From contig JBKCNM010000031.1 in the NCBI GenBank assembly GCA_046297395.1, positions 1 to 64,000 of the forward strand: a stretch of DNA of 64,000 bases, read 5' to 3'. The translations under genes were made by a program, and so were the position numbers. The DNA is from JBEICQ01 sp046297395. GTDB lineage: Bacteria; Bacteroidota; Bacteroidia; UBA4408. The notes under the pieces are model-generated. The model was not told the DNA's origin. It searched no databases and worked only from the letters and a program-made list of their open reading frames with translations. Of this stretch, positions 8,959-19,700 are shown one piece after another. The number at the start of each line of letters is the position of its first letter. Position 1 is the first letter of the stretch.

Positions 8959-10266
8959 TTAGTTTTTGGTTTTTGTGTCACCGGATTTGCTGCGGCCAAG
9001 ATAACTCATTACACAACGAAATCCAATATAACATTTTGATGTATCCTGATATTCATAAGTCCGGCTTGATACCTGGTTGAAGAAAGAGATATCCTTCCAA
9101 GAGCCACCGCGAATTACCTTGCGCTTTAGGGCAGGCAAATCAGAATCGCCGGCATCGTATTGATAATCAGGGTTCAAATCGTGCTGAAAATTAAAGGCTG
9201 ATTCATCAAATGCATTACTTGTCCATTCTGCGACATTTCCGGACATGCAATACAAACCATAACCATTGGGATTGTATTCTGTGGTTTTTACCGTGTGAAA
9301 CCCACCATCATCCGTGTAATTTCCTCGCATAGGTTTGAAATTGGCTAAAAAGCAGCCCCTGTTGTTTCTTATATATGGACCTCCCCAAGGGTATGGATTT
9401 AAATCGATTCCACCGCGTGCAGCATATTCCCATTCCGATTCAGTCGGAAGACGAAAATCCTGAACATAGGTTAAGCCTGTGTTTGGAAGAAAATTATTCA
9501 AGAGTTGGGTTCTCCAAATAGTGAAGGCCCTGGCTTGTCTCCAATTAACTCCCACAACAGGGTACTCATCATAGGCCGGATGCCAGAAATACATGTTGGT
9601 CATGGGCTCGTTGAAGGAATAAGAGTAATCATGTATCCAACACAGCGTATCGGGATAAACATTAATAACATCTTTCTTTATAAACACCGAACGGTCAACC
9701 ATACCCTGCTCCCTGCTCCCGCGCTTGGCAGCTGTGTGCAAGTCTATCCAATAGTATTCGAAATTCAATTTCCTGGTATCTATTTCCTTGCGGCGATAGA
9801 ATCTTTCTGCTTCAGTGAGGTACATTTCTGTAAGGCCTTCCCTTGCCTCAGCTTTCTCCCAGCGTAATTTTTCCTGCCAGTTAATCTGTGGACCTCCTAC
9901 AATGTCCTCACCATATTCATTTTGCGAAATGAGAAAATTATCGTTCCCGGCTTCGCCCAGCGTCCTACGGGCAATGGAATCTCTCACCCAATTTACAAAC
10001 TGGCGGTACTCATTGTTGGTAATTTCAGTTTCGTCAATGTAAAAGGATTGAACAGAAACCACTTTTGACTGGGCATTTTGAGAGTAAGGAACATCCTGAT
10101 CGGCTGGTCCCATATGATAACTACCCATGGGAATAAACAACATTCCGAACGGATCGAAATCTGTCCAAAAGAGGCGATCCTGCACACCAATCAATTGGCC
10201 GTTGCCTTTATTTTGGCAAGCGGTTGCGAAGGCAAGCAGTACAATGTATCCAAGGAGCTTTTTCAT
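8959..10266 (-). CDS. gldK: Gliding/T9SS lipoprotein GldK (FGE-sulfatase-like fold)
   Basis: 435 residues. Lipobox AFATAC at about 12-17. The mature part is a formylglycine-generating-enzyme (SUMF1)-like domain: FYIDETEITNNEYRQFV, VGVNWRQARAFTIWR, RLPTESEWEYAARGG and NGYGLYCMSGNVAEWTSNAF are textbook motifs of that fold. In GldK it is structural, not an enzyme: GldK is the outer-membrane lipoprotein that pairs with GldN in the periplasmic ring. It lies between porP and gldL. Confidence 0.95.
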   Translation of the reverse strand: MKKLLGYIVLLAFATACQNKGNGQLIGVQDRLFWTDFDPFGMLFIPMGSYHMGPADQDVPYSQNAQSKVVSVQSFYIDETEITNNEYRQFVNWVRDSIARRTLGEAGNDNFLISQNEYGEDIVGGPQINWQEKLRWEKAEAREGLTEMYLTEAERFYRRKEIDTRKLNFEYYWIDLHTAAKRGSREQGMVDRSVFIKKDVINVYPDTLCWIHDYSYSFNEPMTNMYFWHPAYDEYPVVGVNWRQARAFTIWRTQLLNNFLPNTGLTYVQDFRLPTESEWEYAARGGIDLNPYPWGGPYIRNNRGCFLANFKPMRGNYTDDGGFHTVKTTEYNPNGYGLYCMSGNVAEWTSNAFDESAFNFQHDLNPDYQYDAGDSDLPALKRKVIRGGSWKDISFFNQVSSRTYEYQDTSKCYIGFRCVMSYLGRSKSGDTKTKN

Positions 10267-10344
10267 AGCTAAGTTTACTTTTTTGATTTTTTTAAAATCT
10301 GTGGACCTGTCTTTACGAGGGTTTCTTTGATTTGGTTGCGCGGA

Positions 10345-11328
10345 TTATAAAAATCTCACATTGCGGTATTTGGTAATCTTCGGTTTGGGTGTGATGTCGT
10401 AACAGAATCCAAGCACAATTTCGTGAGATCCGTTGCTTTGTGTTCTCAGTCTGGATAAGGTTACATCGTAGGAATAACCTATTCTGTAACTGGTTTTTCC
10501 TTCCTGTCCCTGATAGCCAATCATAGGAACCACTGCATCGTTGCCAAAGATTCGCATAGAAACGCCACCCCACAGTGAATTATTGTAAAGAACATTCACA
10601 TTTACATCTGTTTGGGTAGAAGCAAAGGAGGTTTTCATAAGAAGATTAGGACGAATCACGAGTTCAGGGTTGTTTGGCAGTGCCCATTCATACCCTGCCA
10701 TTAAATAGTAATGGCGGGCAGAAAGGTAATTGAGACCATTATTTTTTTCAGAAATATCAAATTTTGGAGCATTAAGGTGTGCTGCAGAAAAACCAACATA
10801 AAATTTATTTGGAATGTGATAATGTATTCCAAAACCAAAATCCAAACCGGTTTTAGAAACTCCATTGAAAGGAATAAACTGATCTTGTGAAGAGGAGTTT
10901 TTACCCCCTTCAGAAGGCCTGAAATCACCACTGAATCCTTTATTAAGTGCACCTATTTCGATACCTATTCCCAAGTTGCCGGAACCTAGAGCCATCCTGT
11001 AGGCATAGGCCAGCTTGGCATACACGCTGCTTTCAAAACCAAGTTTATCGGCAATAACTGTTAGTCCGACACCGCTTGGAATATTTGTCTCTTTTAAGAT
11101 GGCCATGTCTGCACAGAAAGCGAATGTTCTTGGGCTTCCGGTGAAGCCTGCCCACTGTTGTCTGCCTGATAAATTTCCACACAAGAAACCGGTGGATCCG
11201 GCATAACCCGGATTGATCATTAAACGGTTGTTCATAAACTGGCTGAACTGTGGATCTTGCTGAGCGAATGCGCTCCCAAAAAGGAGAACATTTAGTATAA
11301 GTACAGAGAGATATCTCATGGATTTCAT
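10345..11328 (-). CDS. porP: PorP/SprF family type IX secretion outer-membrane protein
   Basis: 327 residues with a signal peptide (cleavage near AFAQQ). The mature start DPQFSQFMNNRLMINPGYAGS is the hallmark of the PorP/SprF family, followed by alternating beta-strands of an outer-membrane barrel and a charged C-terminus. Members hold or anchor T9SS components and substrates at the outer membrane. As first gene of the porP-gldKLMN operon its job is most likely in the core machine rather than with one cargo. 125 bp separate it from the gene upstream. Confidence 0.9.
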   Translation of the reverse strand: MKSMRYLSVLILNVLLFGSAFAQQDPQFSQFMNNRLMINPGYAGSTGFLCGNLSGRQQWAGFTGSPRTFAFCADMAILKETNIPSGVGLTVIADKLGFESSVYAKLAYAYRMALGSGNLGIGIEIGALNKGFSGDFRPSEGGKNSSSQDQFIPFNGVSKTGLDFGFGIHYHIPNKFYVGFSAAHLNAPKFDISEKNNGLNYLSARHYYLMAGYEWALPNNPELVIRPNLLMKTSFASTQTDVNVNVLYNNSLWGGVSMRIFGNDAVVPMIGYQGQEGKTSYRIGYSYDVTLSRLRTQSNGSHEIVLGFCYDITPKPKITKYRNVRFL

Positions 11329-11453
11329 GACACTTGTTTAGGTTGTATGGGCGTTATTGTTTTGTCAAAGTGCGTAAAAGTAAAGAATCCTCAACACATT
11401 TTACACTGAATTTGTGCATTTCACGGGAATAGATTAGGCTAAGAAGCTGATTA

Positions 11454-12611
11454 TCAGGAAAGTTTTTGAAATGTTTGCCACCATCTGTCGGGCAATTCCT
11501 GCCCGCAGGCCATCTGATAATCCCTGTATGAGCAAGGAATTTTAAGGTGACGCTCAAATTTTGAGCCCCTGCTCTGAGGATAGGGAACCTCCATCCACCA
11601 TCTGTCTGTTTTGTGACTCTTATAAAAAATAATCTCGTGGTTTCCCTCCTCTATGAAAACAATAAACTTGGTAAAATCTTTCTTGTTGGAAAAGCGGTGA
11701 TCCCCTCTTCGTTGAATGACACCTTCTATAAAACACCAGATCATTTGGGCGACCAAGTGAGCTGTTTGTCCTGTTGCATCCAATGCAACATCAATATTGA
11801 ATACTCCTGCCAATCCTGTTTTATCGCTCATCCCGGCATATTTCATGATTTGACAGGCATCTTCTCCATAAAATCCATTGGGGGAATGAAATTTTCTGCC
11901 GGGCGCATCTGAGTGTCTGATTGCAGCTACATCAAAACTGATGATATCTGCATTTCTGACGATGGGCTCAATTTCTTCCATGTTCATTTTAAACAAGCCC
12001 AACCGATAAGCGTCGAAGTAAAGTTTTGACATAAGGTCAATGGCAGCGGGATCGGTAAAATAGGTCTGGTATCCGATGTTGCTTAGATTGAAGAGATAGT
12101 TGGGATTGTGGAGGATGATGTGCGTTAAAAAATTTTCGGCATTGACCTCTTTTTCGATATCGCCGAAGTCAAACTTCGGATCCACACTGACTATATTCAC
12201 CATTTGCTCCAATTGCTGGTAGGCCAAAAAGCAGGGATAAGTAATTTCTTGTCCTCCACCAATAATCACCGGAATAATATTTTTCTTTAATAAAAAAGAC
12301 ACAACAGAACTGACTGCAAAAAAAGTGTCCTTTGGAGTAAACCCCTGTTGGATATTTCCCAGATCCACTATGCCAATTGGAGTAGACTCAAATAACTCGT
12401 AAAGGTATTTTCTTACCTCATTGGCTGCGCAGGTATTTGGCGTTGCGGAATCCCCATCCTTATCAGCGATTCCGATAATGGCTATACGATGATTTAAAGG
12501 TTCTATCCATCCTCCTACCGAGCTATGAATATCAATGGTGCTTCCGAATTGCTTTTTGTCATACTTGTTGCGATGTGCATCTACCGCTGTGAAGTATATG
12601 GAAATATCCAT
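11454..12611 (-). CDS. Arginase/formimidoylglutamase-family protein with lost metal ligands
   Basis: 385 residues with the ureohydrolase alpha/beta fold: VIIGGGQE (about 115-122), SVDPKFDFG (142-150), SFDVAA (225-230), and an N-terminal extension. In active arginases and formimidoylglutamases these motifs are GGDH, DAHxD and SFDxD, which hold two Mn ions. Here the His of GGDH is replaced by Gln-Glu, the His of DAHxD by Lys and the second Asp of SFDxD by Ala, so I do not expect normal hydrolase activity. It sits 5 bp downstream of topA and upstream of porP-gldKLMN; from memory this neighbourhood is kept in other gliding Bacteroidota. Databases usually label it formimidoylglutamase; I would treat that as unproven. 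Confidence 0.85.
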   Translation of the reverse strand: MDISIYFTAVDAHRNKYDKKQFGSTIDIHSSVGGWIEPLNHRIAIIGIADKDGDSATPNTCAANEVRKYLYELFESTPIGIVDLGNIQQGFTPKDTFFAVSSVVSFLLKKNIIPVIIGGGQEITYPCFLAYQQLEQMVNIVSVDPKFDFGDIEKEVNAENFLTHIILHNPNYLFNLSNIGYQTYFTDPAAIDLMSKLYFDAYRLGLFKMNMEEIEPIVRNADIISFDVAAIRHSDAPGRKFHSPNGFYGEDACQIMKYAGMSDKTGLAGVFNIDVALDATGQTAHLVAQMIWCFIEGVIQRRGDHRFSNKKDFTKFIVFIEEGNHEIIFYKSHKTDRWWMEVPYPQSRGSKFERHLKIPCSYRDYQMACGQELPDRWWQTFQKLS

Positions 12612-12616
12612 TTAAT

Positions 12617-15004
12617 TTATTTTTTCTTTTTTACGCTTTTGGATGATGCTTTGGAAGTGGTGGATTTTTTCTTTGGCGCACTTGCCTTTGCCACTGGTTT
12701 GGAAGATGCAGCCTTGGATTTAGCACTGCTGTTTGAACCAATAATTTTCATACAATCCTCTAAACTCATGCTTTCTGCAACAGCATCTTTGGGAAGTCTG
12801 AAATTTTCTTTCTTGTATGCAAGATAAGGCCCCCATCTTCCTTTTAGAATCTTTACATCGGGATTCCCATCAAAAACACGAATCAACTTATCCTGGTCTT
12901 TTTGTTTTTTGATTTCAATTAATTCAATTGCGCGATCAATACCAATACTCAGGGGATTGTCCTCCTTGGTGAGTGAGGCAAATAAATCTCCCCATTTCAC
13001 ATAGGGCCCGAAACGACCTGCAGAAACAGTGACTTCTTTCCCCTGGTAACTGCCCAAAATTCTGGGAAGCTTAAAAAGTTCCATTGCTTCACCAAGGGTT
13101 ATTGTCTCTATGCGCTGGTGTGCCTGTAGACTGGAAAATTTGGGTTTCTCTTCATCTGTGTTCTCACCAATCTGCACCATTGGACCAAAACGGCCTATTT
13201 TCGCATAAACATTTTTTCCTGAATTGGGGTCTGTTCCCAGAAGTCTGTCTGTTTTTGCACGATCGGAATTTTCTATTGTCTGAGATACCTGTTCATGAAA
13301 CTGTCCGTAAAATTTTTTGAGCATATTTTGCCAAGAAAGATTACCCTCGGCGATGTCATCAAATTCTTTTTCTACAGTGGCGGTAAAGTGATAGTCAACG
13401 ATTCCTGGAAAATGGGCAATCAAAAAATCATTGACGACCATACCAATATCAGTTGGAAGTAGTTTCCCCTTATCCGAGCCGGTGTTTTCATGTTTTTCTG
13501 AGATTTTCACCGTATGGTTTTTCAGACCAATCAGACGAAGTGTGCGTTTTGCTCCATCCCTTTCTCCCTTTTCAACATAACCCCTGTTTTGAATAGTGGA
13601 AATGGTGGGGGCATAAGTGGATGGTCTTCCAATACCGAGTTCTTCCAACTTCTTTACCAGACTTGCTTCTGTGTAACGGGCCGGGGGCAAGGAAAACTTT
13701 TCAATCGCATCCATATGATCCATGTTCAGCAATTCTCCCGGAATAGTCATAGGCAATATACCCTCACCTCCTTCCTGCTCTTCCTCATCTACCGATTCCA
13801 TATATAATTTTAGAAAACCATCAAATTTAATGACCTCTCCTTTGGCGATAAATTTTTCGGGACTATTAGAAATTCCTATGGTGACAGTGGTTTTCTCAAG
13901 TTGGGCTTCGCTCATTTGAGAAGCCATCGTCCTTTTCCAGATCAGATCATAAAGTTTTTTCTCTTGTGCATCTCCTTCTACAGTCGGATTGGAGAGATAA
14001 GTAGGGCGAATGGCTTCGTGTGCCTCCTGAGCACCTTTTGATTTGGTTCTGAATTGCCTTCGCTGATGGTATGCCTTTCCATACATTTTAAGAATGGTGT
14101 CAGCGGCAGTATTCAGGGCAAGATCAGACAAATTGGTAGAATCAGTACGCATGTATGTTATTTTTCCTGACTCATATAGGCGCTGTGCCACAGACATGGT
14201 TTGCGCTACAGAAAATCCCAACTTGCGAGATGCTTCTTGTTGCAAAGTGGATGTAGTAAAGGGAGCTGACGGTGATTTTTTGCCGGGTTTTACATCCAGA
14301 TTTTCAACATGGAATGTTGCCTGATCACATGCTCTCAGAAATTTTTCGGCATCCCCGAATTCGGGAAATCGATTTTGTAATTCTGCATGCAGAGCCTGGT
14401 TACGGGGAGTAATAAATTCGGCCAAAACCCTGAATGCGGATACAGCGCGAAAATCATTGTATTCTCGCTCCCGCTCAACTATCAGTCTCACCGCAACAGA
14501 CTGCACCCTGCCGGCAGAAAGTGATGGTTTAATTTTTTTCCAGAGCACAGGAGACAATTCAAAGCCCACCAATCGGTCGAGTACCCTGCGTGCCTGTTGT
14601 GCATTCACGAGATGCTGATCGATGTCGCGCGGATGAGCAATGGCATCAAGAATTGCATTTTTGGTTATTTCATGAAAAACGATCCGACAGGTCTTTTTTT
14701 TATCCAAATCCAACACTTCGGAGAGATGCCATGAAATGGCTTCTCCTTCACGATCCTCATCGGAAGCCAGCCATACTTTTTCAGCAGATTTGGAAAGCTT
14801 TTTCAGTTCAGAAATTACATTTTTTTTGTCATCCTGAACTTCATAGTTTGGAGCAAAGTCATTTTCAACATCTACACCCATTCCTTTTTTTACAAGATCT
14901 CTTACATGACCAAAACTAGATTTGACCACATAATCCTTTCCTAGGAATCCTTCAATAGTTTTAGCTTTGGCAGGAGATTCGACAATTACCAGATTTTTGG
15001 CCAT
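12617..15004 (-). CDS. topA: DNA topoisomerase I
   Basis: 795 residues. The toprim domain starts NLVIVESPAKAKTIEGFLG, with DEDREGEAISWHL (about 62-74) supplying the acidic metal site, and the catalytic Tyr is in ITYMRTDST (about 293-301). VGFELSPVLWKKI and GRVQSVAVRLI are further type IA motifs. The C-terminal part has topoisomerase C-terminal repeats (KIGRFGPMVQIG, VSAGRFGPYVKWG, LKGRWGPYLAYK) and a Lys/Ser/Ala-rich basic tail instead of zinc ribbons. It relaxes negative supercoils. The arginase-like gene follows at once. Confidence 0.97.
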   Translation of the reverse strand: MAKNLVIVESPAKAKTIEGFLGKDYVVKSSFGHVRDLVKKGMGVDVENDFAPNYEVQDDKKNVISELKKLSKSAEKVWLASDEDREGEAISWHLSEVLDLDKKKTCRIVFHEITKNAILDAIAHPRDIDQHLVNAQQARRVLDRLVGFELSPVLWKKIKPSLSAGRVQSVAVRLIVEREREYNDFRAVSAFRVLAEFITPRNQALHAELQNRFPEFGDAEKFLRACDQATFHVENLDVKPGKKSPSAPFTTSTLQQEASRKLGFSVAQTMSVAQRLYESGKITYMRTDSTNLSDLALNTAADTILKMYGKAYHQRRQFRTKSKGAQEAHEAIRPTYLSNPTVEGDAQEKKLYDLIWKRTMASQMSEAQLEKTTVTIGISNSPEKFIAKGEVIKFDGFLKLYMESVDEEEQEGGEGILPMTIPGELLNMDHMDAIEKFSLPPARYTEASLVKKLEELGIGRPSTYAPTISTIQNRGYVEKGERDGAKRTLRLIGLKNHTVKISEKHENTGSDKGKLLPTDIGMVVNDFLIAHFPGIVDYHFTATVEKEFDDIAEGNLSWQNMLKKFYGQFHEQVSQTIENSDRAKTDRLLGTDPNSGKNVYAKIGRFGPMVQIGENTDEEKPKFSSLQAHQRIETITLGEAMELFKLPRILGSYQGKEVTVSAGRFGPYVKWGDLFASLTKEDNPLSIGIDRAIELIEIKKQKDQDKLIRVFDGNPDVKILKGRWGPYLAYKKENFRLPKDAVAESMSLEDCMKIIGSNSSAKSKAASSKPVAKASAPKKKSTTSKASSKSVKKKK

Positions 15005-15060
15005 TTGGTTTTTTTGATTGAGCAGGCAAAGAAAAAAAAATAAATCCGTTTAAAGGTTAT

Positions 15061-15693
15061 TTATTTGGGGAATACAAAATCCGGCAGATTAATGTTCCTG
15101 CTGGCCAGGGCAATTTCTCCTTCCACATGATTGGAAGCAATGAAAACGAGACGATTTTTTATCTGCTTACTAAGTTCCTGAATAAACCAGTTGCTTGCAT
15201 GAGCATCAAGATTAGACAAAGGTTCATCCAAAAAAAGAATTGCACCGGAAGAGGAAAAAGCAAGCGTGAGTTTTGCTCTTTGCAACATCCCTGAAGAAAA
15301 ATATTTGATAGGTCGGTCGGCGTAAAATGTGGCACCGGCCATTTGTAACATTTGCGTTACTCCAATTTCTGACCTCATCATCCCGAGTGATTGATGCAAA
15401 AGAAAAACTTCTCTGATGGATAGCTCACCGGGAAGGTCCAAATAGGGAGAAGCAAATGCCATTTTCTTATAATATTCATCTGCATTAATTTTTTCTCCGT
15501 TTTCCAGCAATACAATCTCTCCGCTACCCGGCTGAGTAAAGCCTGATACTATTTGTAAAAATGTTGATTTTCCTGAACCATTGGTTCCTGTAATTGCAAT
15601 ACACTCACCGGTTTTAAAAGTTTGACTGAAATTTGAAAACAATACTTGGTTTCCAAATTTCTTTGATAAATCATGAATGATTAATTCAACCAT
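15061..15693 (-). CDS. ABC transporter ATP-binding protein
   Basis: 210 residues, a single short ATPase domain. Walker A TGTNGSGKSTFLQ (about 34-46), signature YFSSGMLQRAKLTLAF, Walker B ILFLDEPLSNLD and a switch His in IASNHVEGE. The signature starts FSSGM rather than LSGGQ, a common variant in small exporters such as the CcmA/heme-export group. No permease gene lies beside it, so its partner must be elsewhere. It overlaps the 3' end of gap by 13 bp and is probably cotranscribed with it. Confidence 0.88.
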   Translation of the reverse strand: MVELIIHDLSKKFGNQVLFSNFSQTFKTGECIAITGTNGSGKSTFLQIVSGFTQPGSGEIVLLENGEKINADEYYKKMAFASPYLDLPGELSIREVFLLHQSLGMMRSEIGVTQMLQMAGATFYADRPIKYFSSGMLQRAKLTLAFSSSGAILFLDEPLSNLDAHASNWFIQELSKQIKNRLVFIASNHVEGEIALASRNINLPDFVFPK

Positions 15694-16685
15694 TGATGCT
15701 TCTGAAGATATTGAACCAAATCAATTAATCTGCTTGCATAACCAATCTCATTGTCATACCAGCCAACGACTTTTACCATGTTACCAACGACACTGGTTAA
15801 TCCGGAATCAAACAAACATGAGTGGGTATTCCCCAAAACATCAGATGACACAATGGGATCGGTTACATATTCAATAATTCCTTTAAGTGTGCTTGTTGAT
15901 GCCAATTCAAATGCATGATTTATTTCTTCTACCGTCAGTTGCCTTTTTACAATACAGGTAAGATCGGTAAGTGAACCATCCGGTACCGGAACCCTTATTC
16001 CACCTCCAACAATCTTTCCTTCAAATTCAGGAAAAATACGGGTAACCGCTTTTGCAGCACCTGTTGTGGTAGGAATAATAGATAAGGCGGCCGCCCTTCC
16101 TCTTCGTAAATCTGCATGAGGAGAGTCAATTAATCGTTGATCGGAAGTATAGGAGTGTACTGTGGTAATAAATGCACTTTCTATCCCCATTCGTTCATGG
16201 ATGACCTTAAGCATGGGTGCCACATTATTTGTGGTGCAGGAGGCATTGGATAAAACATGATCGGATGAAAGAATGGTGTGTTCATTAACACCCATTACAA
16301 TTGTTTTAGTGGAATCCTTGGGCGGGGCTGTGAAAATTATTTTTTTTACCCCACGGCTAAAACTTTGATGTACTTCCCCGGCGGTTAAAAATTTCCCGCT
16401 TGCTTCAATCACTACATCTGTATCTGTTTCGTCCCAAGGTATAAGTGCCGGAGAATCCAAATGGTAAAATACTATTTCATGTGAAGCAATCTTCACTGCA
16501 TCGGCATTTTGACTAAAAGGAATCCCAAATTTTCCATGAACAGAGTCGTACTTGAGAAGATGCAGCAGCACTTCTGTTTGAGCAGGGTCATTGATGGCAA
16601 CCACTTTGAATGCAGGGTTGTCAATAACCTTCCTTAGAAATGCCCTTCCTATTCTTCCAAATCCGTTAATACCAATTCTTATCAT
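15681..16685 (-). CDS. gap: Glyceraldehyde-3-phosphate dehydrogenase
   Basis: 334 residues, standard length. NAD-binding GINGFGRIGR (5-14), active-site SNASCTTNN with Cys150, and the downstream HSYTSDQ motif with catalytic His. GAPDH converts glyceraldehyde-3-phosphate and phosphate to 1,3-bisphosphoglycerate in glycolysis or the reverse in gluconeogenesis. The ATG immediately follows the U-tract of a strong terminator hairpin, so the 48-bp gap to the upstream gene holds no clear promoter; expression may depend on readthrough or on the hairpin as a leader. Confidence 0.96.
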   Translation of the reverse strand: MIRIGINGFGRIGRAFLRKVIDNPAFKVVAINDPAQTEVLLHLLKYDSVHGKFGIPFSQNADAVKIASHEIVFYHLDSPALIPWDETDTDVVIEASGKFLTAGEVHQSFSRGVKKIIFTAPPKDSTKTIVMGVNEHTILSSDHVLSNASCTTNNVAPMLKVIHERMGIESAFITTVHSYTSDQRLIDSPHADLRRGRAAALSIIPTTTGAAKAVTRIFPEFEGKIVGGGIRVPVPDGSLTDLTCIVKRQLTVEEINHAFELASTSTLKGIIEYVTDPIVSSDVLGNTHSCLFDSGLTSVVGNMVKVVGWYDNEIGYASRLIDLVQYLQKHQWLN

Positions 16686-16712
16686 AAAAAAAAGTCCCCG
16701 TCTCCGGGGACT
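16686..16712 (-). terminator. Rho-independent terminator directly before the gap start codon
   Basis: Stem AGTCCCCG/CGGGGACT (16693-16712) with a 4-nt loop, then eight T on the minus strand ending at the gap ATG (16685). It closes the 16734-19853 transcript. Confidence 0.85.
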
Positions 16713-16733
16713 ATTTTGTCATTTTTTCAAGGT

Positions 16734-19700
16734 TCAATGAGAGACCACAAACCTTGTGGTTTTGGTTTCTGAACCGCTTAGCATTCTAACGATGTAGGCC
16801 CCTTCACGGAAATCCGAAACATCGAGCAAAACACCAGATTGCAATACTGCGGGCTGGTATACTGAAGTCTTGATGAGCTTTCCGCTAATATCATACACTT
16901 CCATGGTGATGGATGTATTTGAATCGAATCCTGCTTTAAGCGTTAGTTGCTGCTTGGCAGGATTGGGATATGCCTTCAATTCTGATGCAAAACTATTTGT
17001 TTTTTTATCCTCCACTGATAAAGGCCCCGGAGAAAGGTAGGATTTACTTTCCCAGATACCTCTTCCATGGGTAGCAGCGTAAATAGTTCCGGATGCACTT
17101 ACATAGTTATAGAGTACATCGTTGTTCTGGTCGAATTGGGTGCGTTGATATTGATTTTGACGCACCATGAAAACAGGTATGTGCGGAACAGTTTGGTCTT
17201 GTACCCATGTTGGATTAGTGGAAGAGAAACCATCGTTACAATACCACACACCTTTTTCGGTACCAATCACAAGACGGTTGTTATCCAGCATATCAACCAC
17301 AACATCGTATACAGGAAACATGGGAAGCGATCCCTGAATGGATTGAAATCCATTCAAACTTGTGGATGATTGAAGGGTTAATGCATTTGTGGTTCTGTAG
17401 ATGTGATTTTGTCCACTGGCATAATTTGCCAGGGTTACCACCACATTGTTGGCATTGTTTGGATCAACACCTATGCCCATGATGGCGAGGGAACCGGGGA
17501 ATACCGCAATTCGCTTCACAACAAGAGGAGATTGAGGACGACCTACTTCCATCAGAAGGGTATCGTCATCGCTTCTTGCTTTGAGTTTTGAAATATTACT
17601 GATGCGGTACAACTGGCCACTGGTAGTTCCAAAAAACAAGTGATCACCATCTCTGCTGAAAGCAAGAGCCTTGCCGCTTCCAGACATATTATCGTTACCG
17701 GTTCCGGAGGAGGCATTTTTCGCAACGGGTATCCATCCTGGTGTTTTTGCAAAATCGAGTGGTTCCTTGGTCAGGAATATTCGTGACCCAAAAGCAGTAG
17801 CCATTCTGGACTGAACAGGATCCTTCATTTGAAATACGCCATTTCTTGGAACATCAAAAGGCATTTCACCTCTCACCGGAAGATTACGGATTTTTGAATT
17901 GTAGGTGATTGGGGTGAAAGCTTCAGCTACCATGGTATCTCTACCGGGAATAAGTGTACCGATAAGCGTAGGATCACCACCTGAATTGGCAGCTGTATAA
18001 AAGTCTCCTGCCAAACATATAGCCCTGGAAGCAATCACACTTACCGAATCGATTGAAAGGGGATCGTTAAACGATTCCCATAGTTCAAAAGGAGTAACAA
18101 AGTCGGCAGACTGAGTCTTCATTCCATTGCTCACATAATCATTGAAGGAACCTCCGAAATTGGATGATCTTCTTAAGTCTCCATTTGGTGTAGCTGCAAA
18201 CTGGGCTTGGGTATTGATAATGGAAATTTCTGTGTATCCTCCGTCACCACCATTAATAGGGAAAGCATATCCGCGGGAAGAACGGGGAACATTAAACGGA
18301 ATAAGAATGGTTCCATTGTCTTGTGATCCGGAGATTACTGCATCACCTTCTTTGCTGAAGGCTACGCTGTAACATTGAAACACATTGAGATTTGAATTTC
18401 TGGGAGTGAATGTTTGTCCCCCATCTTCAGAACGATAAAAACCGCCATCGTTGGTAAAATACATAATGTTAGGTCGGGTTCTGTGAAAAGCAATGCCATG
18501 CATGTCTGCATGGACACACTGATTGTTTCCAAAACCACCTGAACAATAGAATGAAATGTTTGACCATCCCTGGGTTGATGTCCACTTGTAATTGGTCGTA
18601 CCTCCGAGGTAGAGCACATTAGGGTTTGTAGGATGTACGGCGATGATGTTGTCATAATCCCCCTGCCCTGTATTTTGATTAGGCGCTGCACTGGGAAGAG
18701 CGAATGGTCTGAACAATGCTATACTCGCATTTGCGGTAGCGGAAGGAGTTCCGGGTCCGATAACAGTGTAAGAGGAACCACCATCAGTTGTTCTGTAAAT
18801 ATTGTATGTTCCTCCTGAAGTGTTGCTGCATGAAGCATAAAAAACATTTGCATCACTCATTGAAACTGCAAGTTCGATGCGACTGGGCTTGGCAATGTTG
18901 GTGGGGTACCAAACATCATCAATCCTTGAAAATCCTTGTGCCGTAGAATCTTGCGTGGCTGTGGCAACACGCTTTAGCAGCCTGGAACCCACAGAGGCGA
19001 TAACGGAACCATCGGTGCAAAATTCAACATCATCGGAGAATGATATCTGAGAGATTAGAGCAGAACCAAAAGAAATTCTGCGAAACTTGTTGCCGTCAGA
19101 GGTTATCCAAAGCCCCCTGTTGGTAGAGGCATACAAAACATTGTTATTGGTGGGATGTGCAGCAATTGCATTACAGTAGGCCCAATCAGAACTTTCACTA
19201 AATTCGGTTCCGGGCATGGTAGAAGCCAACTGTTGCCAAGTGGAAGAACCGTTTGGCAGTTTAAAAATCCCGTAACCTACTACACCGCCGGCACCGGTTC
19301 CGTTGCTTTGATAACGGCCATTGTAGTGTCCCTCGCCGGTTCCTACATAAATGTCTCCGTTTAGGGTTTGAGTGATACAGCTAACAGGTAATGTTCCGCC
19401 GGCGATACCGGTATTGCTCATATCGATGGTTGTCCAGGTTGAACCGCCGTTAACCGACTTAAATAATCCGCCGGCAACGCCACCGGCAAAAAGGGTTTTT
19501 CCGGAGGTATCTCGCCTGTCGGCCAAAATAGCTCTTACGCGTCCACCAATATTGTCAGGACCAAGTTCAGTCCAGGAAAGAGCCGAATTTGATTTAGGAC
19601 TAAAGGTACGGAAGCCTTCAACTTCACGCTGAACCTGACGAATACAATCATAATCCATTTCGCCGGTCATTGGATTCACCAGGAGTTGGTGAGCCCATAA

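Noticed and set aside
15061..15693. Assignment of the ABC ATPase as CcmA
   Set aside because: No ccmB, ccmC or other cytochrome c maturation gene is adjacent.
18142..19632. Several plus-strand frames inside the propeller gene
   Set aside because: Antisense shadows of a Gly/Ser/Thr-rich coding sequence.
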